The notes below the pieces were generated by a model. It ran no database searches. It had not been told where the DNA came from and saw only the letters and a program-made list of their open reading frames with translations. Positions 1-9,675 of a stretch of DNA of 64,000 bases are shown here, one piece after another. This DNA comes from Nocardioides daejeonensis (GTDB taxonomy: Bacteria; Actinomycetota; Actinomycetes; Propionibacteriales; Nocardioidaceae), in assembly GCF_003194585.1 (NCBI RefSeq), contig NZ_QHKZ01000003.1:496001-560000 (forward strand). The letters are read 5' to 3'. The position numbers and the translations under genes are program-made. Positions within the stretch are counted from its first letter, which is position 1. The number at the start of each line of letters is the position of its first letter.

Positions 1-644
1 GTGTTGGGCCCGCGGCCACCGTCGAAGATCCGCTTGAAGTCCTGAGCCGGCTGCAGCGGGTAGGCCGCGTGACCGTCGCAGACCGCGAAGAGGGAGACCT
101 CCGGACCGTCGAGGAACTCCTCCACGACCACGCGGCCGCAACCCGCGGCGTGCGCAAGTGCCTCAGCGCGGTCGGTCGTGACCACGACGCCCTTGCCTGC
201 GGCGAGCGCATCGTCCTTCACGACGTACGGCGCCCCGAAGGCGTCGAGCGCAGCCGCGACCTCGTCAGGAGTGGTGCAGACGCGCGAGCCCGCCGTGGGC
301 ACCCCCGCGGCTGCCATGACCTCCTTCGAGAAGGCCTTGGAGCCCTCGAGCTGAGCGGCGGCGGACGAGGGGCCGAAGCAGGCGATCCCGGCTGCGGTGA
401 CCGCGTCGGCGACACCGGCGACGAGCGGCGCCTCGGGGCCGACCACGACCAGCTCGGCACCCACCTCCACCGCGAGAGCAGCCACAGCGGCGCCGTCCAT
501 CGGGTCGACCGGGTGGAGCGTGGCGAAGGCGCCGATCCCCGGGTTGCCGGGTGCCGCATGCACCTCGCTCACCGCGGGATCCCGGGAGAGGGCGAGCGCC
601 AACGCGTGCTCGCGGCCGCCAGTGCCGATCACCAAGGTCTTCAC
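1..644 (-). CDS. purD: Phosphoribosylamine-glycine ligase (GAR synthetase), N-terminal part
   Basis: ATP-grasp ligase that joins 5-phosphoribosylamine and glycine in the second step of purine synthesis. The visible ~214 residues start MKTLVIGTGGREHALALAL, the classic PurD N-terminal domain, followed by a conserved VGPEAPLVAGVADA stretch, KAFSKEVM, and the ATP-grasp entry YVVKDDALAAGKGVVV. The frame runs into the window edge in FKRIFDGGRGPNT, just before the usual GGMG loop, so roughly half the protein is missing. The start is GTG at 644. It lies 44 nt downstream of the giant regulator and in the same direction as purA, so purA, regulator and purD may share transcripts. Confidence 0.93.
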   Translation of the reverse strand, partial: MKTLVIGTGGREHALALALSRDPAVSEVHAAPGNPGIGAFATLHPVDPMDGAAVAALAVEVGAELVVVGPEAPLVAGVADAVTAAGIACFGPSSAAAQLEGSKAFSKEVMAAAGVPTAGSRVCTTPDEVAAALDAFGAPYVVKDDALAAGKGVVVTTDRAEALAHAAGCGRVVVEEFLDGPEVSLFAVCDGHAAYPLQPAQDFKRIFDGGRGPN

Positions 645-688
645 GTGCGCGGAGTCTAGTCGGCACCTGCGCCACCGATGCGACAGCG

Positions 689-3600
689 TCAGCCCGGCGC
701 GAACTCGGCCATGCCAGCCTCAACCTGGTCCGCCTCCGCGTGAGCTCCCAGCGCCCTGAGGACGCCGGCAAGTCCCCGTCCCGCCGCCTCGGAGTGGGGG
801 TCGTCCGCCAACACCTTCCGGAAGAGTCCCGCCGCACCGATCAGATCGCCGCGCTCCGCCTCCAGTCTCGCCAACCTGGTGGTGGCGTGCCGCACTGCCA
901 ACTGCGCCTGCGCACGGACCCCGAGCGTCCACTCCGCATCGGCCTCGTCGGCAAACGGGTCACCCCGGTAGAGCTTCAGCGCCTTCCTCAACGCGGCACG
1001 ATCGCCCGAGACCGCCAGCGCATGGAACTCGTCGAGATCGATGTCGAGGTGTTCGAGATTGAGCCGAAGCAGATCGTCGTGCAGCTGGACATGGTGCTGG
1101 GTCGCGGCGGCCCGCGCCGGATCCAGTGCCCGCCGCACGGTCGCGAGGGCGACCGAGAACCGATTGGCGAGATTCTCAGGCTCCTCGTCCGGCCACAGCA
1201 GGTGCATGGCCGACTCCCTGTGTACGGCGGCGCCACGGCTGGCGACCAGGTACTTCAGCAGGGTCCGTGCCTTGCGCGAGGTCCACCGCACGTGGCTGCC
1301 GTCAGCACCCACCACCGCGAATCCTCCGAGCACACGGATCTGCGTCCGACCCTCGGCTGCGTTCTCCACAAGGTTCGTCGCCACGGCCGGAAGGCGTCCC
1401 TCGTGCGCCTCGGCGGTCGCCCGAGCGTCGAGGAGGCGCTGGGCCGACGCGGCGAGGGCTGGCATTCCCATCCGCCGCGCTCCGGCGAGTGCCTGGCTTG
1501 CCAGCCCCGCGACGTCGAGGTCGGGATCGGCGTTACGGTCGCCGAACTCCGCAAGCGTCAGCTGGGCCTCGACGAGCCACGGCTGGGCGCCGACCCGTAG
1601 GCACAGGTCCCGTGCCGCCTCGAGATGACGACGTGCCTGCGCTGGCCGACCCAGGCACTCGTGCACCAGCCCGAGGGGTCGATCGACCGTGCCCCAGAAC
1701 ACGAGACCAGAACCGATCGTGACGACACGACCGGCGTGAGGGACAAGCAGTTCGAGGAGCTCCGTCATGCGTCCGCGATCGCCTGTCACGCGGGCGAGCT
1801 CTGCCCACACCGTCAGGGTCGCAAGTCCGTTGCGACCCTGCAGGAGCGTGGCCGGCTCCGGCAGCAGCGCCACCAGCGCGGCAGCAGCATCCGCGCGACC
1901 TTGGCTCTGCCAGAGCCAGGCCAGCGAGGTCGGCCACAGCGGCTCGTGGGGCTCCTCCTGTCGAGCCCGCAGGAAGAGGGACTCGAGGGCTGCGCTGTCA
2001 CCTCGCTGCCAGGCGATGACCGCGCTCTGGGCGAGCCATGCCCCGCTCCTTCCGCCGTCATCGACCGCCTCCGTGTCGGCGAGCAGCTCCGCCGCGATCG
2101 CGGCGGCCCGGTCCGTGTCCCCGTCGAGGAGCGCGCGAGCACACCGGAACCGGCCCCGGATCCGGCCGGTCATCAGATGCGGCATCCTGGTGAGGAAGCT
2201 GCTGCGCCAGCTCAACGCGGCGTCGAGGGCGGGGGTCTCACCGGCTTCCAACAACGCGGAGAGCAGCAGGAAGTACGCGGCGTTGGCCAGCCACCGGATG
2301 TTCTGGGTCTCCACCTCGGTCAGGATCCGTTGTGCCGTCACGAGCCGGTCGGCCCTCGGCTCGAAGGGACCTGCGGCAAGTGCCTCCGCCACGAGCTGCG
2401 TCAGCTCGGCGACCGGATCGCCCGTGGCACTCTGATCGGCGGAGCGTCGAACGCGCTGCACCGACTCCCGGCCGCGGGTTGGATCGGTGGCGAACTCGGC
2501 CAGCGCCATCGTCAGCAGCACCTGCCTGCGGAGCGCCGTCTCGTGCGGGGCAAGGTGCGGAAGCACAGCAGCGCAGCGCCGGGCGGATTCCATCGCGCGC
2601 TGCCCCGTCGACTCGTGGTCGAGCTCTGGTCCGACCGCCGCTCGCGCCGCCTCGGTGTGGGCGCCTTCCGCGGCGGCGATCTCCCAAGCGTGGTCATAGG
2701 CCCCGTACGCCGCAAGCTGCTCTCCGACGAACCAGTGGCGTTGGCCCTGCGCAAGATAGTGCGAGGCGCGACGAGCGGTGAGTGCTTCGGCAGCGCGGAG
2801 CCAGTGGTCCACGTGTGGCTGCCACGCGGCAGCTCCGACGGACTCACACTGCCAGGCGGCGTCGGCGAGATGGACCCGGGCCAGCGCCGGGTCCTCGAGG
2901 GTGACTGCCAGAGCGCCGAGATGGAGGTCGATCGGTCCGGCGTCGACGGTGCCGTTGTGGGCGAACATCGTCGTGTACGGGGCGAGGGCGTCGTAGACCA
3001 TCCGCGCGGTCCCGCGATCTTCCAGGGCTGCGACCGCGCTGGCCAAGAAGGCCAAGCCGGGGAGCCGGATCATGTCGTACGGCAGCTGCCCGAGCTCCTG
3101 GGCGGCGAACTCCGAGACGATCTGCTTCGCCTCCTCGGTACGGCCGACGACGGCGAACGCATAGGCGAGGCCCGCCTGCCAGGCGGGTACCGCAGCGGCG
3201 TGCTCGGCGACCTGTTCCTCGATGGCGTCGACCAGCTCCGCGATCCGGTTCCCGAGGAACCGCAGGCTGAACAGCTGCCCTGCATACCAGGTGAAGGCGT
3301 CCGGCTGGTCCAACGAGACGCCGTACTCGAGGGCCGCACCGGCGAGGCTCTCGCCGCGTTCCAGGTCGCCGCGCATCGCCGTCCGCGTAGCGATCCAGAC
3401 CTGGGCCAACCAGAGCCGGACCGGTCGGTGAACCCGGGCTGCCAGGACTTCGGCCAACGCCAGCGCGTCATCGGAGGTGGCGAAGTCGCCGGTCATCATC
3501 GTGGACTGTGCGACAGCGACTGCGGCGTTGAGCAGGTGCCCCTCGTCGCCGCTGGTGCGCGCCAGCTGCTCGATCCGCTTGGCCAGCTCGACGCATCCAC

Positions 3601-5401
3601 GCGGGTTCTCGAAGCTGGCGTACATCACCGAGAAGCGGTCACACAGGATGCTGATGAGCAGGTCGGGGTCGGCGACCTCCTCGGCGATCGTCGCAGCCGC
3701 GATGCTGCGCTCCAACACCCTTGCTCGCTCCCCTGGATCGCGGACGTTCTCCATCGCCCACATCGCGTTGAGCCTGGCCAACGCCTCCGAGTCCTCGCGC
3801 GGGCAGCGCAGCAGCGCCAGCTCGATGAGCTCGACGCGCTCCCTGTCGACGCCGGTCGTGCTCGAGTACCACCCACGATGGTTCGCGACGACGGCGCGCA
3901 CCAGTTGGTCGACCTGGTCCGTCCTGGCGGCCTCGCGGGCTGCGTCGAGCAACGTGTCGCGGAACGCCGGGATGCCGGCGTAGAACTCGACCGTGCCGCG
4001 GGCGATCATCAAGTCGCACCGCTCCGCAGCCGGCGCACCTTCACCAAGCAGAGACTCAGCGCGAGAGTAGAGCTGCGCCGCGGCCGCGTGCCCGCGGCGG
4101 TCGCTGCTGAGCTCGGCCGCCCGGCGCAGGTGCATGCTCGCGCGCCGCTCCAGCTCGGGCTCACCGGAGCGACCGAGGTGGTGACCGAGCGCGCGATGGT
4201 GGCTCTCGGAGGCAGCGGCCGGCACCCGCTTCTGCAGCACCCCGCCGACCCGGCGGTGCAGGTCGGCGCGTTGCAACGGACCATGCCCGTCGTACAAGGC
4301 GGTCCGTACCGCGTCGTGGCAGAAGCGATAGCGCAGCGGGGCGGCCGAATGCTCCTCCACCAACGACGCCGCTGTCGCCGCCGTGAGGTGCCGGTCGACC
4401 TCGCTGACGGGCAACTCGACCGCCTCGGCAAGCACCGCGGGGTCGAACTCGCGACCGATCACGGCCGCCGTCTGCAGGCTGAGGCGAACCGGGTCAGGTA
4501 GTCGAGCGGCCCGCTGACGGATCACGTCAGCAAGCGCTGCTGGCACCACGGCGGACGCTTCGTCCCCCGCCCGCGACCCCCCATGCCCGTCGCCCCGTTG
4601 ACGGGCGAGTTCCCGCACGAAGAGCGGGTTGCCGCCTGCCACGTCACGGACCCGCCCCACGAACTCTTTGGACCGTTGCGGCGCCGCGCCACCGAGCAGC
4701 AGTTCGGCCCCGATGAGCCGGTCGACCTCGTCATCGCTGAGCCCGGTCAGCGGAATCCTGGCGACCGTTCCCGAGGGCTGCAGAGGGCCGGCCAGGAAGG
4801 CGTCGGCCTGCGCCGACTCGAGTTCGCGCGATGTCAGCAACACCAGCAGTGGCAGCTCCCGGCAGGCGCCGACGAGGTACTCGATGACGCTCATCGTCTC
4901 CGGGTCTGCCCAATGCACGTCGTCAAGGAAGAGACAGACCCGATCCGTCGCCGCGGCGGAACGGAGCCAAGCGGCCAGCGCCTCCAGGATCCGCATCCGC
5001 GCCAGCGCCGGGTCGGCGCTCACTTCCGTCCTCGCCAGCGGGACGGCCTCGGAGAGCTCCGGGACCAGTCGGACGAGCTCGCCCGCTCCGGAGCCGAGAC
5101 GTTGCACCAGGTCCGCGGGACCACGGCCAGCGAGATCCGCACGCAGTGCCTCCACGAGGGGCGTGAAGGCGCTGCCGAGGAACTCGGGGCAGCGACCCCG
5201 AAGCACCCGGGCTCCTTGCCCGCTCAGCTCGGCGAGGAACTCGGCGGCGAGGCGAGTCTTTCCGATCCCCGGCTCGCCGGTGATCGTGATGACCCGCAGG
5301 CCGTACGGCGCGCGCTCCCACGCCTTGCCCAGCTGCTCCAGTTCTCGGGTCCTACCGACCCAGGGCACGCCTGCGGCCAGCACGTCCCGAACCCCCTCCA
5401 C
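689..5401 (-). CDS. Giant ATPase regulator with C-terminal SARP-type DNA-binding and BTAD domains
   Basis: 1570-residue STAND/AAA-type transcriptional regulator. Walker A GEPGIGKT is at residues 42-49 and Walker B VCLFLDD at about 155-161, within an AAA_16-type ATPase. About 1000 residues of alpha-helical TPR-like repeats follow. The last ~216 residues (from about 1355) carry an OmpR/SARP winged helix (IRVLGGFAVVG ... SRKARTLLKYLV ... LLWPDEEPENLANRFSVALATVRRAL), then a bacterial transcriptional activator domain. In textbook SARPs the DNA-binding part is N-terminal; here the order is inverted. The GTG at 5401 gives the longest frame, but a GTG at 5383 has a better GGAGGGGG ribosome site. Ligand and targets are unknown. 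It lies between purA and purD, 95 and 44 nt away. Confidence 0.85.
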   Translation of the reverse strand: MEGVRDVLAAGVPWVGRTRELEQLGKAWERAPYGLRVITITGEPGIGKTRLAAEFLAELSGQGARVLRGRCPEFLGSAFTPLVEALRADLAGRGPADLVQRLGSGAGELVRLVPELSEAVPLARTEVSADPALARMRILEALAAWLRSAAATDRVCLFLDDVHWADPETMSVIEYLVGACRELPLLVLLTSRELESAQADAFLAGPLQPSGTVARIPLTGLSDDEVDRLIGAELLLGGAAPQRSKEFVGRVRDVAGGNPLFVRELARQRGDGHGGSRAGDEASAVVPAALADVIRQRAARLPDPVRLSLQTAAVIGREFDPAVLAEAVELPVSEVDRHLTAATAASLVEEHSAAPLRYRFCHDAVRTALYDGHGPLQRADLHRRVGGVLQKRVPAAASESHHRALGHHLGRSGEPELERRASMHLRRAAELSSDRRGHAAAAQLYSRAESLLGEGAPAAERCDLMIARGTVEFYAGIPAFRDTLLDAAREAARTDQVDQLVRAVVANHRGWYSSTTGVDRERVELIELALLRCPREDSEALARLNAMWAMENVRDPGERARVLERSIAAATIAEEVADPDLLISILCDRFSVMYASFENPRGCVELAKRIEQLARTSGDEGHLLNAAVAVAQSTMMTGDFATSDDALALAEVLAARVHRPVRLWLAQVWIATRTAMRGDLERGESLAGAALEYGVSLDQPDAFTWYAGQLFSLRFLGNRIAELVDAIEEQVAEHAAAVPAWQAGLAYAFAVVGRTEEAKQIVSEFAAQELGQLPYDMIRLPGLAFLASAVAALEDRGTARMVYDALAPYTTMFAHNGTVDAGPIDLHLGALAVTLEDPALARVHLADAAWQCESVGAAAWQPHVDHWLRAAEALTARRASHYLAQGQRHWFVGEQLAAYGAYDHAWEIAAAEGAHTEAARAAVGPELDHESTGQRAMESARRCAAVLPHLAPHETALRRQVLLTMALAEFATDPTRGRESVQRVRRSADQSATGDPVAELTQLVAEALAAGPFEPRADRLVTAQRILTEVETQNIRWLANAAYFLLLSALLEAGETPALDAALSWRSSFLTRMPHLMTGRIRGRFRCARALLDGDTDRAAAIAAELLADTEAVDDGGRSGAWLAQSAVIAWQRGDSAALESLFLRARQEEPHEPLWPTSLAWLWQSQGRADAAAALVALLPEPATLLQGRNGLATLTVWAELARVTGDRGRMTELLELLVPHAGRVVTIGSGLVFWGTVDRPLGLVHECLGRPAQARRHLEAARDLCLRVGAQPWLVEAQLTLAEFGDRNADPDLDVAGLASQALAGARRMGMPALAASAQRLLDARATAEAHEGRLPAVATNLVENAAEGRTQIRVLGGFAVVGADGSHVRWTSRKARTLLKYLVASRGAAVHRESAMHLLWPDEEPENLANRFSVALATVRRALDPARAAATQHHVQLHDDLLRLNLEHLDIDLDEFHALAVSGDRAALRKALKLYRGDPFADEADAEWTLGVRAQAQLAVRHATTRLARLEAERGDLIGAAGLFRKVLADDPHSEAAGRGLAGVLRALGAHAEADQVEAGMAEFAPG

Positions 5402-5496
5402 CTGACTGAGATCCAGACCCTAGCCCAGACAAGCGACGCGTTCAGGACATTCCCGAAGAACCCCAGCAGGGTGCCACGATCCGATCGATCCGAAGG

Positions 5497-6780
5497 TCAG
5501 TCGTGGACGACGATGGTCTGCTCACGGCCGGGGCCGACGCCGATCCCCCAGAACTTCGCGCCGCTCAGCTCCTCGAGCGCCTTCACATAGACCTGCGCGT
5601 TCGGCGGCAGGTCGGCGAAGGTACGGCACCCGGAGATGTCGGTCTGCCAGCCCTCGAAGTACTCGTAGACGGGCGTCGCCCGCTCGAACTCCGGCTGGGT
5701 CATCGGCATCTCCTCGACCCGCACGCCGTCGATCTCGTAGGCGACGCAGACCGGGATCCGCGCCCACGAGTCGAGCACGTCGAGCTTGGTGAGGAAGAAC
5801 TCAGTGAGGCCGTTGATGCGCGCGGCGTAGCGGGCGATCACCGCGTCGTACCAGCCGCAGCGCCGGGTCCGGCCGGTGGAGACGCCGATCTCGCCGCCGA
5901 TCCGCTGCAGGTTCTCGCCGTCCTCGTCGAAGAGCTCGGTCGGGAACGGGCCGGAGCCCACCCGCGTCGTGTAGGCCTTGATCACGCCGATGACGCGGTC
6001 GATCCGGGTCGGGCCGATGCCGGCACCGGTGCACACCCCGCCCGCGATCGGCGAGGAGGAGGTCACGAACGGGTAAGTGCCGTGGTCGACGTCGAGCATG
6101 GTCGCCTGGGCGCCCTCGAAGAGCACCGTCTTACCCTCGTCGAGCGCCCGGTTGAGCAGCAGCGAGGTGTCGGCGACCATCGGGCGCAGCCGATCGACGT
6201 ACGCCGTCAGCTCCTCCACGACCGCGTCGACCTGGATCGCACGGCGGTTGTAGACCTTGGTGAGCACGTGGTTGCGGATGTCGAGCGCTGCCTCGATCTT
6301 GGTGCGCAGCACGTCTTCGTCGAAGAGGTCCGCGACCCGCACACCGACCCGGTTGACCTTGTCGCCGTACGCAGGCCCGATGCCCCGCCCGGTCGTGCCG
6401 ATCTGGTTCTTCCCGAGGAACCGCTCGGAGACCTTGTCGATCGTCGAGTGGTAGGAGGCGATGATGTGTGCATTGGCGCTGACCACGAGATCCGCCACCT
6501 CGACGCCGCGCTCGATCAGCCCGTCGAGCTCCCGGAAGAGCGCCTCGGGAGAGACCACGACGCCGTTCGCGATGACGCTGGTCGCTCCCGGCGTGAGGAT
6601 GCCGCTCGGCAGGAGATGGGTGGCGTACTTCTCACCGTTCACCACGATGGTGTGACCGGCGTTGTGGCCGCCACTGGTCCGCACCACGTAGTCGATCGGG
6701 CTGGAGGTCGCCAACAGGTCGGTGGCCTTGCCCTTGCCTTCATCGCCCCACTGGGCACCGAGAACAACAACTGCGGGCAT
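5497..6780 (-). CDS. purA: Adenylosuccinate synthetase
   Basis: GTP-dependent ligation of IMP and aspartate to adenylosuccinate, the first committed step from IMP to AMP. The 427-residue length is typical. It begins [20 protein letters not shown], the GTP-binding P-loop of PurA, followed by SGGHNAGHT, which holds the catalytic histidine. [14 protein letters not shown], the [23 protein letters not shown] block and the [12 protein letters not shown] signature are all present. ATG start with an AGGGGTGA purine-rich site upstream. A terminator-like hairpin sits in its leader (6809-6832). Confidence 0.97.
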   Translation of the reverse strand: MPAVVVLGAQWGDEGKGKATDLLATSSPIDYVVRTSGGHNAGHTIVVNGEKYATHLLPSGILTPGATSVIANGVVVSPEALFRELDGLIERGVEVADLVVSANAHIIASYHSTIDKVSERFLGKNQIGTTGRGIGPAYGDKVNRVGVRVADLFDEDVLRTKIEAALDIRNHVLTKVYNRRAIQVDAVVEELTAYVDRLRPMVADTSLLLNRALDEGKTVLFEGAQATMLDVDHGTYPFVTSSSPIAGGVCTGAGIGPTRIDRVIGVIKAYTTRVGSGPFPTELFDEDGENLQRIGGEIGVSTGRTRRCGWYDAVIARYAARINGLTEFFLTKLDVLDSWARIPVCVAYEIDGVRVEEMPMTQPEFERATPVYEYFEGWQTDISGCRTFADLPPNAQVYVKALEELSGAKFWGIGVGPGREQTIVVHD

Positions 6781-6808
6781 CTGGGAGTCACCCCTTAGAC
6801 AAAGAAAC

Positions 6809-6832
6809 AGCCCCGATGCAATGCACGGGGCT
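6809..6832 (-). terminator. Hairpin with U-rich tail in the purA leader (possible attenuator)
   Basis: AGCCCCG pairs perfectly with CGGGGCT around a 10-nt loop. On the minus strand it is followed at once by GTTTCTTTG, the shape of an intrinsic terminator. No minus-strand gene lies upstream that it could end: the neighbour is the divergent kinase at 6902. It sits about 30 nt before the purA start codon, so it would fall in the purA leader if transcription starts further upstream. Attenuation is inferred. Confidence 0.5.
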
Positions 6833-6901
6833 CTTGCGCCCGCACGCTACCACCTCGGCCCAGGCCGACCACGATTCGCGAACTCATGGCACGCTCTCCG
6901 G

Positions 6902-7816
6902 GTGAAGCCGATTCTCGTCATCACCAACCCGGGCGCCGGCGGCGATCCGGCAGAGCTGGAGCGCGCCTTGGACGTGCTCCGTGCGAAGAGCTCCGTGGAA
7001 GTTGCGGAGACCAGCAATCCCGGGGAGCTCGACGGTGTCCTGCATCGCGCCGGCAGTCGCACCCTGGTCGTCGCGGGCGGCGACGGCAGCCTCCACGCCG
7101 TGGTCTCCACCCTGCACCGGCGGCGTGAGCTGGGGGACCACACCCTCGGCCTGATCCCGCTCGGCACTGGCAACGACTTCGCCCGCGGGACCGGGCTGCC
7201 CCTGGACCCGGCGGAGGCGGCGGAGGCGGTGCTCACCGGCACGCCCACGCCGACCGACCTGCTGGTCGACGACGCGGGCAACGTCGTGGTCAACCACGTC
7301 CATCTCGGCGTCTCCGCGGAAGCCGGCCGGCTCGGCGCTGGGGTGAAGTCGGTGCTCGGCAAGGTAGGACTCGGTCGGGTCGGCTACCCGATCGGCGCGG
7401 TGCTGTCGGCGATCAACCCGCGGGTGCTCCGGCTCCGGGTGGAGGTCGACGGCGAGGTCGTCAACCCGCCCGGCCAGCGGGTGCTCATGGTGTCGGTCGG
7501 GATCGGCTCCGATGTCGGCGGCGGCACCACCCTGACTCCGGACGCCGACCCTTCGGACGGCCGGGCCGACGTGATGGTCTCGCGGGCGGTGAGCCGGCGC
7601 GCCCAGCTGGGGTACGTCGTACGTCTGGGGCGGGGGGAGCACACCGAGCGACACGACGTGACCACCGTCCGCGGCAGTCGGGTGAGCGTCTCGGGTGAGA
7701 AGTTCTGGTGCAGTGCCGACGGCGAGATCGACGGTCCCGTACGCCGCCGCACCTGGCACGTGGAGGAGGGCGCCTACCGCCTGCTCCGGCCGCGCGTCTC
7801 CCCCACGACGAGCTGA
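6902..7816 (+). CDS. Diacylglycerol/lipid kinase family protein
   Basis: 304-residue member of the DAGK catalytic-domain family (YegS/DgkB/BmrU type), which phosphorylates lipid substrates at the inner membrane. It starts MKPILVITNPGAGG (nucleotide-binding N-terminus). GGDGS lies at residues 59-63 and the PLGTGNDFARG loop at about 86-95. The C-terminal half has the expected NHVHLGVSAEAG and WCSADGEI segments. The GTG at 6902 is chosen because upstream codons translate to non-homologous sequence. It is divergent from purA. The exact lipid substrate cannot be read from sequence. Confidence 0.88.
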   Translation: MKPILVITNPGAGGDPAELERALDVLRAKSSVEVAETSNPGELDGVLHRAGSRTLVVAGGDGSLHAVVSTLHRRRELGDHTLGLIPLGTGNDFARGTGLPLDPAEAAEAVLTGTPTPTDLLVDDAGNVVVNHVHLGVSAEAGRLGAGVKSVLGKVGLGRVGYPIGAVLSAINPRVLRLRVEVDGEVVNPPGQRVLMVSVGIGSDVGGGTTLTPDADPSDGRADVMVSRAVSRRAQLGYVVRLGRGEHTERHDVTTVRGSRVSVSGEKFWCSADGEIDGPVRRRTWHVEEGAYRLLRPRVSPTTS

Positions 7817-7932
7817 GCGCCAACAATGGTCGCCGACTCAGCAGCTGCGCGTACGCTCATGGCGCGCTTTAAGAAACCTGTAAGACCCCCGGCGATGGTG
7901 GCCCTTCGCTCTCTTGATCGAAAGGCCATCTC

Positions 7933-9573
7933 TTGCGTCCCCTCGAGACTAGTACTCCAGGCACCCTCCGCCGCATGTCTGCCGTCGCACTGCTCAGTGC
8001 GACGGCGATCGTCGGCAGCGCACTCGCGAGCCCCAGCGCCGCCGCGACCACCAAGCCCTTCACCGACCGTGTCAGCGTCACCACCGGCGGCTTTCACGGC
8101 GGGCACGGAGGAAGCACGCTCGGCGACCGACCTATCCAGAGGGACTCGCTGAGCAAAGATGGACGCTACGCGCTCATTGAGTCGGCAGCCCCGCTGACAG
8201 GGAAGACGCACCACACACTAAACGTCCAAGTCTTTCTGCGCGACCGCAAGCTAGGGACGACCACGCTGGTGTCCGTAGGCCACCGGGGCCAACTGGCGAA
8301 CCAAGGCAGCTTTGACCCTGTCATGAGCGACGATGCGCGGTACGTTGCCTTCCAGTCCTACGCAACTAACCTGGTTCCCGACGATACCAACGGCAAGTCA
8401 GACATCTTCGTACGCGACCTCAAGGCGAGGACCACAACGCGGGTCAGCACCAGCACCAACGGCGCCCAGTTGACAATCCCCGGCCCGTCCACCTATGGCG
8501 CCGGGTCGCCGGCGATCAGCCCCGAGGGTCGCTACGTTGGCTTCGTCAGCGGCGCCTCCGGCTTGGTCAGCGGCGACAGCACGGCGACAGAGGCCTACCT
8601 CAAAGACACCGTGACCGGAGAACTTGAGATGGTCAGCCGGGGACAGCACGGGCTTGCAGAAAGCGTCCTACCTGCATCCTCGCTTGGCATCAGCCGTCAC
8701 GCTAGGCGGGTCGCCTTCCACTCCGGCAGCTCGACGGTAGTCCCGGGCGACACCAACAGCGATCCGGACATCTTCATCCGCGACCGGACCGCAGGAACGA
8801 CAGCCATGGTGCCGGTCGGCGAAGATGGAAGCGGGCAACCCGCACTCAGCGCCGACGGGACGCGCATTGCGTTCGTGGCTCGGAACACGCCTGCATTGGT
8901 CGCCGGTGCCCCGGCGGCAATCGACGTCGTCTATGTGCACAACCTGGTGAACGGCACCACAGCCGCGGTTAGCCGCAGCTCAACTGGCGCTTGGGGCAAT
9001 GCCCACAGCACGGCACCGGCCATCAGTGCTGATGGCCGCTACATCAGCTTCACCTCAAGCGCGAGCAATCTGGTCGCTGGCGACACTAACGGACAGGCCG
9101 ACGTCTTCCGTCACGACGCCGTGACCGGTCAAACGACCCGGGTCAGCGTGCGCAGGAACGGCGGTCAGAACGCACTGAGCAGCCGCAGGTCGGCGATCAG
9201 CGGCGACGGGCAACACGTGCTCTTCGAGACTCATGGCGGCAACCTCACCCCCGTCGGCACGGGCGGCTGGGGCCAGGTGTTCGTCCGATCGCTCAACGGC
9301 GCCTATCCGGCGCTGCTCGCGAAGGTCGGTAAACTGCCCAAGAAGATGACGTGGAAGCGCAAGCATCCGAAGGCCAAGGTCGCTACCTCCGGAATCGCCG
9401 CCAAGCAGTCACTGCAGGTCATCTGGAAGAGCGGCAAGAAGAAGATCACGACGACGGTGACGGTCAAGAGCAAGAAGTTGGTACTCAAGGCGCCACGGGC
9501 CCGCGGCAGATACAACGTCACCGTCCGGTACGCCGGCCATCAGCTCCGCAAGGGCAGAGTCACCATCCGCTGA
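7933..9573 (+). CDS. Secreted TolB/WD40-like beta-propeller protein
   Basis: About 546 residues with an N-terminal signal peptide (RRMSAVALLSATAIVGSALASPSAAA). The body repeats a propeller-blade pattern roughly every 55-70 residues: AxSxDGRYVxFxS, then NLVxxDTNGxxDVFxxD, then TTRVSV. At least five blades are visible, for example VPDDTNGKSDIFVRD, VPGDTNSDPDIFIRD and VAGDTNGQADVFRHD. After the last blade comes a Lys-rich beta domain of about 85 residues resembling bacterial Ig-like folds. The longest start is TTG at 7933; an ATG at 7975 gives a more compact signal peptide. No LPxTG or lipobox is visible, so release is expected. Codon use is less GC-biased than in neighbours. Function unknown. 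Confidence 0.75.
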   Translation: MRPLETSTPGTLRRMSAVALLSATAIVGSALASPSAAATTKPFTDRVSVTTGGFHGGHGGSTLGDRPIQRDSLSKDGRYALIESAAPLTGKTHHTLNVQVFLRDRKLGTTTLVSVGHRGQLANQGSFDPVMSDDARYVAFQSYATNLVPDDTNGKSDIFVRDLKARTTTRVSTSTNGAQLTIPGPSTYGAGSPAISPEGRYVGFVSGASGLVSGDSTATEAYLKDTVTGELEMVSRGQHGLAESVLPASSLGISRHARRVAFHSGSSTVVPGDTNSDPDIFIRDRTAGTTAMVPVGEDGSGQPALSADGTRIAFVARNTPALVAGAPAAIDVVYVHNLVNGTTAAVSRSSTGAWGNAHSTAPAISADGRYISFTSSASNLVAGDTNGQADVFRHDAVTGQTTRVSVRRNGGQNALSSRRSAISGDGQHVLFETHGGNLTPVGTGGWGQVFVRSLNGAYPALLAKVGKLPKKMTWKRKHPKAKVATSGIAAKQSLQVIWKSGKKKITTTVTVKSKKLVLKAPRARGRYNVTVRYAGHQLRKGRVTIR

Positions 9574-9602
9574 TCGGTGGAGAAGTCCACCCAAAAGGAT
9601 TA

Positions 9603-9640
9603 GGGGTGTCGTGGAGTGCGTGTGTGCCCCACGACACCCC
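9603..9640. terminator. Bidirectional hairpin between convergent genes
   Basis: A perfect 12-bp stem, GGGGTGTCGTGG with CCACGACACCCC, around a 14-nt loop. It lies 30 nt after the propeller gene stop and 36 nt after the stop of the opposing regulator gene. There is no long T-run on either side, which is common for actinobacterial terminators. Confidence 0.7.
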
Positions 9641-9675
9641 ATCTCGGCCATTGAGCATGAAGCACGCGCCACGGC

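Noticed and set aside
1625..4501. A 958-codon open frame antisense to the giant regulator
   Set aside because: It is a high-GC shadow frame, Arg/Gly/Pro-rich with no domain, while the minus-strand frame has clear ATPase and BTAD domains.
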